Shown here: one piece after another, positions 56,060 to 62,635 of the stretch
Layout: every line of letters starts with the position of its first letter
How positions within the stretch are numbered: position 1 is the first letter of the stretch
Assembly: GCA_030684815.1 (NCBI GenBank)
Contig: JAUXXQ010000149.1
Location: 1 to 62,635 of the forward strand
Length of the DNA: 62,635 nucleotides
Reading direction: 5' to 3'
Source: Methylobacter sp.
Lineage (GTDB): Bacteria > Pseudomonadota > Gammaproteobacteria > Methylococcales > Methylomonadaceae
Translations under genes and position numbers: made by a program
Notes under the pieces: generated by a model
What the model was told of the DNA's origin: nothing
What the model saw: only the letters and a program-made list of their open reading frames with translations
The model's database searches: none

Positions 56060-57852
56060 GTGCCGCGCCCTTGCAACCAGACCAGCAACTGTTCCAGCGG
56101 CATGGCTTTGGCGATAAACCAGCCCTGCACCAGATCGCAGCCGAGACCGCGCACCAAGTCCAGTTCAGCCTCAATTTCAACGCCTTCAGCCACAGTGGAT
56201 AAGCCCATTTTTTTAGCCATGTCAACGGTTGATGCCAAAATCGAGCGGGCGGCGCTTTTTTCGATGGCGCCTTGGACAAAGCTGCGATCCAGTTTAAGTT
56301 CACTAAAAGGGATGCGCTGTAATTGTTCCATCGACGAATAACCGGTGCCGAAATCATCAATCGACAGTTTAAAACCTTTGAGCCGTAAGCGGGTCATCAC
56401 ATCCAGCGCAGTGGCCATATCCGCCATCACGCCGGTTTCGGTGATTTCCAGAATCAGTTTTTCGGCGCTGAAACCGGTCGCATTAACGCTGGCCAAAATG
56501 AATTCCGGTAACCGCAGGTCGGACAGCCAGATGGCCGACAGATTAACCGCGATCGACAAGGGGTAGCCTGCTGCGGCAAGGCGTGCGCCGCCGACCAGCG
56601 CTTTGGTGATCAGCACTTCGGACAGCAATGCAATCAGATTATGTTGTTCGGCAATGGTGATGAAGACATCGGGCGAGACCCAGTTGCCGTTATGCTGCCA
56701 GCGCGCCAGCGCTTCCATGCCCACCACCGACAGCGTCATCGCATCGACTTTGGGCTGAAAAAACATTTCGAAGGCGTTGCTGCGGATGCCCTCTCGAATG
56801 TCGTCCGGTGTAATGGCCGGGTTGTTCCGTTGCTGCCTAGGCGTTGTTATGTTTGTTTTTGCGCGGGGGAGTGACAACAGTTGTAACAGCGCATCCCGCG
56901 CCATCGGTTTTTTTAAGGTGCCGCGCAAATTCATGCCTTTGGCGCGCACCATCTCGGCGGCAGTCTGTAATAATTGTTCTTCGACGCCGCTGGCAATGAT
57001 GATGCAGCCCTGGTAGTTGCTGTCAGCCAAATGGCGCATAAACTCAATGCCGTCCATGCCGGGCATTTTCAGGTCGCTGATTAGCAAGTCGATGCTGCCG
57101 TTGGCGCGGTCGAGTTCAATTAAGGCGGCTTCTCCGCTATCAACTGACAGCACTTCAATGACGCCTAATGAGGACAGCAACAGGGTTATTTGCCGCCGTG
57201 CCACCAGATCGTCGTCGACGATCAGTACGCAATCCGGCAGCAGGTCTATGGAGGTATCGATAGGTCGGGCTAGCGCTGCACCCGCTGTCATCAATTGGCT
57301 GGCGGCGGTTTCGACATCGCCCAGTGCGTAGTTGAGTTCGGTCAGTAAGCGTTGGACGGCTGCCAATTGGTTGGTTTTAGCGGCGTCTTCAAGGTTTTCC
57401 GCCAGATGGGCGAAACTCAAGGCACCGACCATGTGCGCCGAGGATTTGAGTTTGTGCATGATTTGGGCCAGCGCTTGAGGATTGCGTTCTGTCAGATGCT
57501 GCCGACAAACCGGCAAATCAGCCCGTGCGGTGCTGGTGAACAAATCAACCAGCTCCCGTTTTTGCTTGTGGTCGGCGTAACCAATGACCCGCGCCAGATA
57601 ATCGGTGTCCAGGATGGCACTATTGCCTTTATTTTGCGGGATAGGCTTGCTGTGGCCTGATGTACGCGGTGATGCCTGTGGCAGCCAGCGTTCCAATACC
57701 GTGCGCAGGGCGTCGAGTTCAATCGGTTTGGGCAGGATGTCGTCCATGCCCGCTTTGGCGGCAACGTGCGGATTCTTCAGGATGTTGGGCGGCGGTGATG
57801 GCGATAATAGGGATGTAGCTGCCGGTTTCTTTTTCGGTGGCGCGGATGGCAC
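56056..57852 (-). CDS. REC-end / Hpt / REC / EAL protein, downstream part of a frameshifted gene
   Basis: The first natural residues are NILKNPHVAAKAGMDDILPKP (from about residue 23), the missing end of the receiver domain that the upstream frame loses at 57787. Then come an Hpt domain with H133 (IMHKLKSSAHMVGA), a full receiver (LISDLKMPGMDG), and an EAL domain with EALARWQ, LILEITETG, IDDFGTGYSS, LKLDRSFV and VAEGVE, apparently active. Residues 1-22 (Pro/Lys-rich) are out-of-frame reading. If the indel is real, internal initiation would be needed to express this part. Confidence 0.85.
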   Translation of the reverse strand: MPSAPPKKKPAATSLLSPSPPPNILKNPHVAAKAGMDDILPKPIELDALRTVLERWLPQASPRTSGHSKPIPQNKGNSAILDTDYLARVIGYADHKQKRELVDLFTSTARADLPVCRQHLTERNPQALAQIMHKLKSSAHMVGALSFAHLAENLEDAAKTNQLAAVQRLLTELNYALGDVETAASQLMTAGAALARPIDTSIDLLPDCVLIVDDDLVARRQITLLLSSLGVIEVLSVDSGEAALIELDRANGSIDLLISDLKMPGMDGIEFMRHLADSNYQGCIIIASGVEEQLLQTAAEMVRAKGMNLRGTLKKPMARDALLQLLSLPRAKTNITTPRQQRNNPAITPDDIREGIRSNAFEMFFQPKVDAMTLSVVGMEALARWQHNGNWVSPDVFITIAEQHNLIALLSEVLITKALVGGARLAAAGYPLSIAVNLSAIWLSDLRLPEFILASVNATGFSAEKLILEITETGVMADMATALDVMTRLRLKGFKLSIDDFGTGYSSMEQLQRIPFSELKLDRSFVQGAIEKSAARSILASTVDMAKKMGLSTVAEGVEIEAELDLVRGLGCDLVQGWFIAKAMPLEQLLVWLQGRGT

Positions 57853-60307
57853 GGGTCAGTTCCAGGCCGTCCATACCGGGCATGTTGCGGTCGGTCAGTA
57901 GCAGCACATGTCCGCCGGACTGCCATTTGAGCATGGCGGCCGCGCCATCGGCGGCAATGTCGGCGCTGTAACCCAATACGCTCAGCTGCATCCGCAATAC
58001 CGCTTGGTTGGCGGGGTTGTCTTCAGCAACAAGAATGCGCAACGGTTCAGGTTGGCTGTCATTTACCCCGGTATTGGTGGGCAGTTGGGGCACGGCATCA
58101 GCGCTGGCAGCGGTGTTTAATCGAGCCAATTGTTGGCTGCTTTTAAGGATTGCAACCAAGTGTTGCCGGGTTTCGGCGTCCAGTGTGTTATCAATTTGCA
58201 GCATTTCGCTGTGCGCGATAATCGCAGATAAAGAGGCCTGAAACTTAACGTCCCTATCGTCAGGCAAGGCTGATAGGGTTTGGTTGGCGCGTTCTGCGAG
58301 GTCTTTCGCCCGTTGCAGGTCGAGGATGACCTGTTGCTGAAAATGGCGTTGCCGTGCCGCTTCAATGATGTTGGCATAGGTGTCGACAAAAGGTTGCAGA
58401 AAATCGGCTAGTGAAGAGGCGTCGAAACCATCGGGTCGATTGGATAAAACCACGATGCCGACAAGCGTTTGCCCGTAAGAAATGGGCAGGGCGATAATGT
58501 TATCTTCGGCCTGCATCGTGGCGGTAGCCATTTCACCGGTACGCATGACGGTGGCAACCAGGTTGTCGAGGTCGTGCGGCTTGTCCGCTGCGGTTTGTTT
58601 GCTTAGCCAGAGCTGCCCGGTTTTACTGTCCCAGCTGATATGGCTCAGCGCATGAGGTTTCAGGTAAGGCGTACTGTCCGAATCATACAGCACTTCACCG
58701 AGGCAACCGTAGGCGCTGTCGGTTAAGCGCAACACGCCTTCCAGCAATGCGCTGCTGCTTGCCTCAATATCCGGGCTGGCCAGATATTGTTGTAAGATTT
58801 GGCGCAATAGGTCGAGCAAACGGTTTTGGTGCTGCCGTTTGGCTTGTATGCGTTTTTGCGCGGTAATGTCGGTGCGGATAGAAAGATATTGTTTCGGTGC
58901 GCCAAGCTCGTCCAACATCGGCACGATGGTGCTTTTTACCCAATAAGGGCTGCCGTCTTTACTGCGGTTTTTAACTTCGCCGCGCCAGGTTCGACCGGCT
59001 GACAGCGTCTGCCACATGGCGTCAAAGAAAACGGCCGGATGGTGGCCGGACTTGACCATGCGGTGGCTATGGCCGATCAGTTCCGCACGGCTGTAGCCGC
59101 TGAGTTCGCAAAATTTGGGGTTGGCATCGATGATCGTGCCGTCCGCCGCCGCAACAGACACAATGGCATGGGCGTCCAGTGCCGTCCTGAGGTTGTCGAG
59201 CTGAAACCAGGCATCCCGGCGCTGGTGATAAGCCGTTTCGAGCAAACGGAATTGCTGTGCCCGCGCCGTCACGGCGGCTATCAGCAAACGGGGGTCGACC
59301 GGTTTGACCAAGTAATCCTCGCTACCGGCACGACGGGCATCCAGCTGATGTTCAACATCGCCAAAAGCGGACAAGTAAATGACCGGCAGGCGGGTGAAGT
59401 GCTTGTCGCGGCGCAGCAAAGCGGTCAGGTCAGTGCCACGGCAAGCGGGCATTTCCACATCCAGCACACAGGCCTCGGGGGCGAAATCGGTGATGAAATC
59501 CCGCGCCGCCACCGGATCGTCAAGTGCCAGCACTTCAAAGCCGGCCGTTTTTAACAAATTGGCATGATGCGCCAGCACCGCACTGTCGTCATCGACCAGC
59601 ATAACCCGGTAGGCATTGTGCGGTATCCAGGCCAGACCGGCCAGTTCCGTTATCAAACGTGTGGCATCCAGCGGCAAGTCCAGCAGCAGTCTAGCGCCGA
59701 GCTGCCTGGCCTTCACCTGAATACGAAAATCCAGGGTGTCGGCAATAGCCACCAGCACCGGTGAAGCCAGAAAATTGTCATTCAGCTTCGTTGACAGGGC
59801 GGTTACCTGTTCCGCGTGTTCGGTTAACCAGCTGGCGGCAGCAATCAAAATCACCTGATTATTTTGACAGGCATCGACAGCCTCATTAATCGATTGCATA
59901 CGCAATACGGTGAACCCTAACGCCGCCAATTTTTTAGGCAATTCAGTGTTGCTGTCAAACAACGCATCGGTCAGTACAATCAACCAGTGTTGGGGACGGG
60001 CGGGCAGATAATCGCGTTCGGTACAGCCGCCATGTTGTCCGGCATCGAGCAAATCGGCCAAGGCGGTGGCGGTTTTTAATACCGTTTTCAAGCGCGTTTC
60101 AGCGGGGGCTTCCTGGGCGAATTCGGCGAACAAGTCTGCGAGCTCTTCAGCGCGGCCACAGGCCTCCAACCATTCGAGCGCTTTGCACTGCTCAATGGCC
60201 TGCGTTGCTATGTGCGCCAAACGCAGGCCACGCAGACGATCCCAACCTCCAGCCATTAATTTGTCGGCCAAGTCACGGATGTCCTGTGCCAGTTGCTGTG
60301 GGTTCAT
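57719..60307 (-). CDS. multi-REC / PAS / GAF signalling protein, upstream part of a frameshifted gene
   Basis: After a helical N-terminal region there is a degenerate receiver (about 105-205, no Asp acceptor), a full receiver (VMLVDDDS, VLDVEMPACRG), a PAS (DANPKFCELSGYSRAELIG), a GAF-like domain with LRLTDSAYGCLGEV, and a HisKA-like helix pair where the expected SHELRTP is replaced by SALPDDRDVKF with no His and no ATPase domain. A last receiver (LVAEDNPANQA, LLTDRNMPGMDG) runs to IPIIAITA and then leaves frame. Its start overlaps the HTH-REC stop (ATGA). Confidence 0.85.
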   Translation of the reverse strand: MNPQQLAQDIRDLADKLMAGGWDRLRGLRLAHIATQAIEQCKALEWLEACGRAEELADLFAEFAQEAPAETRLKTVLKTATALADLLDAGQHGGCTERDYLPARPQHWLIVLTDALFDSNTELPKKLAALGFTVLRMQSINEAVDACQNNQVILIAAASWLTEHAEQVTALSTKLNDNFLASPVLVAIADTLDFRIQVKARQLGARLLLDLPLDATRLITELAGLAWIPHNAYRVMLVDDDSAVLAHHANLLKTAGFEVLALDDPVAARDFITDFAPEACVLDVEMPACRGTDLTALLRRDKHFTRLPVIYLSAFGDVEHQLDARRAGSEDYLVKPVDPRLLIAAVTARAQQFRLLETAYHQRRDAWFQLDNLRTALDAHAIVSVAAADGTIIDANPKFCELSGYSRAELIGHSHRMVKSGHHPAVFFDAMWQTLSAGRTWRGEVKNRSKDGSPYWVKSTIVPMLDELGAPKQYLSIRTDITAQKRIQAKRQHQNRLLDLLRQILQQYLASPDIEASSSALLEGVLRLTDSAYGCLGEVLYDSDSTPYLKPHALSHISWDSKTGQLWLSKQTAADKPHDLDNLVATVMRTGEMATATMQAEDNIIALPISYGQTLVGIVVLSNRPDGFDASSLADFLQPFVDTYANIIEAARQRHFQQQVILDLQRAKDLAERANQTLSALPDDRDVKFQASLSAIIAHSEMLQIDNTLDAETRQHLVAILKSSQQLARLNTAASADAVPQLPTNTGVNDSQPEPLRILVAEDNPANQAVLRMQLSVLGYSADIAADGAAAMLKWQSGGHVLLLTDRNMPGMDGLELTRAIRATEKETGSYIPIIAITAAQHPEESARCRQSGHGRHPAQTD

Positions 60308-60906
60308 GGTATTGCCCTTCTGTTGACCAGATGCTCCAACAGCGGGCGCAAAGCAGCGAAGGGGACAGGCTTTGGATACACCGGAATGCCAGGCGGCAGG
60401 CCGCCTTGCGCCTCGATGTCAGCAATGCTGAGGCCGGTGACGACCAAGATAGTCGTGTGTGCGGCCTGTGCCTGCATTTTCAAGGTACGGATCATTTTAA
60501 AACCATCCATTTCCGGCATCGACAAATCAGTGATGATCAGGTCTGGATTATGCCGGCCGATCAGCAACAGCCCTTCAAAGCCATCCTCGGCGGCCAACAG
60601 CTGTACCGGCAATTGCCATTCGGCAAATTGGAGGCGGTAAATTTCGCGTTGTACCGGGTCATCCTCAACCACCAATACCTTGACCATATCCGGGGCTGGG
60701 GCTGTACCGAGAACAGCCCGCTGGCGCAAACGCATGGCTTCAATGGCGTCGATGGCGATACGCCGGTGTCCTCCGGCGGTTTTCCAGGCGGGCAGCACGC
60801 CGCTTTCGACCCAGGCTTGCACTGTCGATAAGGCTACGCCCAGTTGTGACGCGGCTTCTCGGGTGGAAAAAAATTTTTCTGGCTGGGCACTATCTATGTT
60901 GCTCAT
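60304..60906 (-). CDS. BldC/MerR-type HTH fused to a receiver domain
   Basis: Residues 12-60 (FFSTREAASQLGVALSTVQA...TAGGHRRI) form an excisionase/BldC-like winged HTH. Residues about 74-195 form a receiver with VVEDDPVQ, phospho-acceptor Asp in LIITDLSMPEMDG, and Lys in VYPKPVPF. The HTH is at the N-terminus, the reverse of most response regulators. It is the first gene of the minus-strand operon and may regulate it or receive phosphate from its Hpt protein. Confidence 0.88.
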   Translation of the reverse strand: MSNIDSAQPEKFFSTREAASQLGVALSTVQAWVESGVLPAWKTAGGHRRIAIDAIEAMRLRQRAVLGTAPAPDMVKVLVVEDDPVQREIYRLQFAEWQLPVQLLAAEDGFEGLLLIGRHNPDLIITDLSMPEMDGFKMIRTLKMQAQAAHTTILVVTGLSIADIEAQGGLPPGIPVYPKPVPFAALRPLLEHLVNRRAIP

Positions 60907-61338
60907 GGTTTCTTACCGTTGTTGACGGGGGGATGGCAGCCGTCCAATAAATTGCTTGGCGCGCCATTGCCATAAAAAATTTTCATTAGTTTGGTTGTTT
61001 TGATTGTTTTACTCATTTTCGTCATTTTATATGAAAATTGCCGGAAAAGAATTAAAATTTGTAACGTGGATGCCGGCGGCATAATAGTGCTTGAGAAATT
61101 GTTCGGCCAAGCCCAAAATGGAGCCAACCACGACATGGTAATGATTGTATGGGTGGGGAATTTGCTTTTAAGAGGTCGGCATAAATGCCCCCCCCCCCCC
61201 GGAAGCGGCCAGCCATTGCATTGTGGGAATTGAATAACCCAGCTGCGCTTTAGTCCGATCTGGATATCGTCTTCATTTAAACAGGCCGGTTTGGTAATTC
61301 CGAACCGAACCGCAATAAATAGACAGAGGTTAAAAACC
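60907..61338. other. 432-base intergenic region with a C13 tract
   Basis: This AT-rich stretch lies between divergent genes and should hold promoters for both. It contains a run of 13 C at 61188-61200 within otherwise mixed sequence. Open frames crossing it show no protein-like composition. I see no RNA gene. Confidence 0.5.
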
Positions 61339-61827
61339 ATGAACAAGCACTTAAAGTTAGTTAGGGAGTTTCATGATGCCGTTTCATTAACCCAGGCAGG
61401 ACACGGCGAAAATAAGCATTTGTCCGATATGGATATTGTGATGAGCCAAGCTTTATTGATGGGGGAGGGGAGTGCCGTATTAAAGGCAATTAAAGCAGGC
61501 GAGATGGTTCAAATATTGGTTGGTTTGGTGAATCTCGCCTATTGTGCATTAAGCGCAATTGCCCTGTGCGGCAGTGAAGCGACAGATTCTCCGGTAAGCT
61601 GGCGGCATGATGGGTTTGTCATGTCTTTAATGCGCGCCCTGTCCGACAACATCAATCGTTGCACCTCGGGCAATGTTGACGATTATTCAGCGGTTTATGG
61701 TTTGTGCGTCCATTTGTCGAGCCGTTTTATTAATGCGGATTTCGACAAGGCTTTTCAAATAGTCCATGAGGCCAGGCTGTCACAATCAACTAAAGCGCCG
61801 GATTTGAGCGACTGCCTTTTTGAATGA
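61339..61827 (+). CDS. MazG-like NTP pyrophosphohydrolase family protein
   Basis: Start ATG 61339 (MNKHLKLVREFHDAVSL, 162 residues) with AGAGG upstream; the reading from 61291 is less likely. The pattern LVREFHDAVSL at the start and EMVQILVGLVNLAYCALSAI in the middle resembles all-alpha NTP pyrophosphatases (phosphoribosyl-ATP pyrophosphohydrolase-like), though the ExxE...D metal motif is weak: KAGEM in place of ExxEL. The second half has no clear match. Function uncertain. Confidence 0.6.
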   Translation: MNKHLKLVREFHDAVSLTQAGHGENKHLSDMDIVMSQALLMGEGSAVLKAIKAGEMVQILVGLVNLAYCALSAIALCGSEATDSPVSWRHDGFVMSLMRALSDNINRCTSGNVDDYSAVYGLCVHLSSRFINADFDKAFQIVHEARLSQSTKAPDLSDCLFE

Positions 61828-61881
61828 CGCCGGCCTGCCAGGCCGTTTTATTAATAGTTAACTAAAAAAATAGGGATACGT

Positions 61882-62310
61882 ATGCCAATTAAATGGGATT
61901 CAAGGCTTAGTGTAAATAACCATACGATTGATATGGAGCATAAATTATTGTTAACACTTCTTAATACGCTTGAAATAATTCTGCGTAACCCGCATGAAAA
62001 GGAATCGTTAAGATTTTTTATTGACCAGTTGATGGAGTCTGCCCAAGAACATTTTGACCATGAAGAACACTTGCAAATCAAGTACCTGTTTCCTTTTTAT
62101 GAGGAAAATAAAGAAGGGCATGAAGCACTTACGGTAGAGTTAAAGGGGATTAGAAATGAGCTCTATAAATATATAGATGACGCCAATACCTCGCAAGAAG
62201 AGGCTGACAATATGAGCAAAAAGATCAATCATGTATTACGGGATTGGCTGATTGACCACATTATGAAATCGGACATGAAAATGAAAGGGTTTATGAATGA
62301 TGCAAGATAA
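61882..62310 (+). CDS. bacteriohemerythrin
   Basis: A compact 142-residue hemerythrin: VNNHTIDMEHKLL, HFDHEEHLQIKYLFPFYEE, EGHEAL and WLIDHIMKSD supply the five His and two carboxylates of the O2-binding di-iron site. It matches the single-domain form described in methanotrophs as an O2 carrier. It lies directly before a group II intron; the first intron base is 35 bases after its stop. Confidence 0.93.
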   Translation: MPIKWDSRLSVNNHTIDMEHKLLLTLLNTLEIILRNPHEKESLRFFIDQLMESAQEHFDHEEHLQIKYLFPFYEENKEGHEALTVELKGIRNELYKYIDDANTSQEEADNMSKKINHVLRDWLIDHIMKSDMKMKGFMNDAR

Positions 62311-62319
62311 CCCTAAACG

Positions 62320-62344
62320 GGGGCGGATGACGAAATTGCGCCCC
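62320..62344 (+). terminator. GGGGCG/CGCCCC hairpin next to the intron boundary
   Basis: GGGGCG (62320-62325) pairs with CGCCCC (62339-62344) around 13 bases. No T-run follows because the intron begins at 62346; the hairpin was probably the hemerythrin terminator and the intron target site. Confidence 0.4.
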
Positions 62345-62345
62345 A

Positions 62346-62635
62346 GTGTGTCATGAAGAAAGGTGAAAACCTTTCATGCTGTATTAATGATGAGAGTAGG
62401 TCTCTCAGTTTCGGCGACCAGAAGTCGGGACTAAACCACCCAATGCGGCTTTTGTTAAGAGCACTGGTCGTGAGCGATTGTGGAAAAGGCAGTCGAAGAA
62501 CTGTCAGGTGCGTATTGAGGAGATGAACGCAAGTGAACCCCTGATGAGGTGTCGAAAATTCGTTGGATACTGTCAAAACCAAGCTTCTAGGGCGTGTTTG
62601 GGATGAGCTTTGATGTGAACTGGCATAACAGGCAA
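62346..62635 (+). mobile_element. group II intron, 5' part (domain I), truncated by window end
   Basis: The sequence begins GTGTG, the 5' consensus of group II introns, and contains domain I hallmarks: AAAGGTGAAAACCTTTC hairpin, GAAGTCGGGACTAAACC, GATGAACGCAAGTGAACC, GTCAAAACCAAGC and GGGATGAGCTTTGATGTG. These blocks recur in bacterial group II introns. The maturase gene and 3' domains would lie beyond 62635. Intron subclass is not decided. Short frames on either strand are by-products of the structured RNA. Confidence 0.75.

Noticed and set aside
60903-61346. 147-residue minus-strand frame in the gap before the MazG-like gene
   Set aside because: It reads through the C13 tract and low-complexity DNA and overlaps the HTH-REC start; no family features.
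62313-62582. 89-residue minus-strand frame at the right end
   Set aside because: It lies antisense to group II intron domain I, which explains the sequence better.

Overview
The window looks like chromosomal DNA of a gammaproteobacterium, most likely a type I methanotroph (Methylococcales). Pointers are a pyrophosphate-type phosphofructokinase with the GGDDTNT and PKTVDND motifs, gammaproteobacterial gene orders (trpF-trpB-trpA-accD-folC-SPOR-cvpA-purF-metZ; uvrA divergent from MFS-ssb), two bacteriohemerythrins, and a heavy load of short palindromic intergenic repeats. No methane monooxygenase or methanol dehydrogenase gene lies in the window, so the assignment is an inference. Everything here comes from reading the sequence; no database search was run.

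Layout. 1-7.2 kb: pfp, a gamma-glutamylcyclotransferase-like gene, dtd, a small membrane protein, trhP, a coiled-coil protein with a nuclease-like end, rraA and ispH, with two insert-bearing palindromic elements. 7.2-20.2 kb: bacteriohemerythrin, a Do-family protease, nadB, a lipoprotein, an EHD/dynamin-like protein with an altered P-loop and a membrane protein, trpS, PilZ, queD, DUF1249, ssb, MFS, then an AlbA_2 gene and a small membrane gene lying between MFS-ssb and uvrA. 20.2-30.6 kb: uvrA is translationally linked to a corrinoid-activating iron-sulfur ASKHA protein, followed by a corrinoid protein, a UroD-fold methyltransferase and a DUF1638 protein, then a hybrid histidine kinase and an HD-GYP response regulator. 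This is the most interesting stretch: a compact corrinoid-dependent methyl-transfer module with an adjacent sensor pair. 30.7-35.9 kb: HAD phosphatase, S49 peptidase, PepSY protein, an orphan OmpR-type regulator, L,D-transpeptidase, truA, IS200/IS605-type remnants and a His-rich DUF2231 protein. 36-45 kb: the trp/acc/fol/pur/met housekeeping block. 45-50.4 kb: DUF2721, an EAL protein, a UMF1 transporter, a membrane monohaem cytochrome and a YebC-family protein. 50.9-60.9 kb: a large minus-strand signalling block (PAS chemoreceptor, hybrid kinase, a multi-REC/PAS/GAF/Hpt/EAL protein split by an apparent frameshift, and an HTH-REC protein). 61.3-62.6 kb: a MazG-like protein, a second bacteriohemerythrin and the 5' part of a group II intron running off the end.

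Intergenic space is dominated by repeats. Four copies of a 16-bp-armed palindrome, two of them carrying 51-bp tandem units in the loop, all sit just 3' of genes. Two near-identical ~150-bp copies resemble the 3' (omega-RNA/right-end) part of an IS200/IS605-type element without tnpB. Other families contain ATCCGTGTTCTATT, TTCGTGGCTTTCGTG and a CATTTACATTGGAGTCC hairpin. Cyclic-di-GMP output and breakdown proteins (PilZ, HD-GYP, two EAL) recur, but no GGDEF synthase is present in this window.
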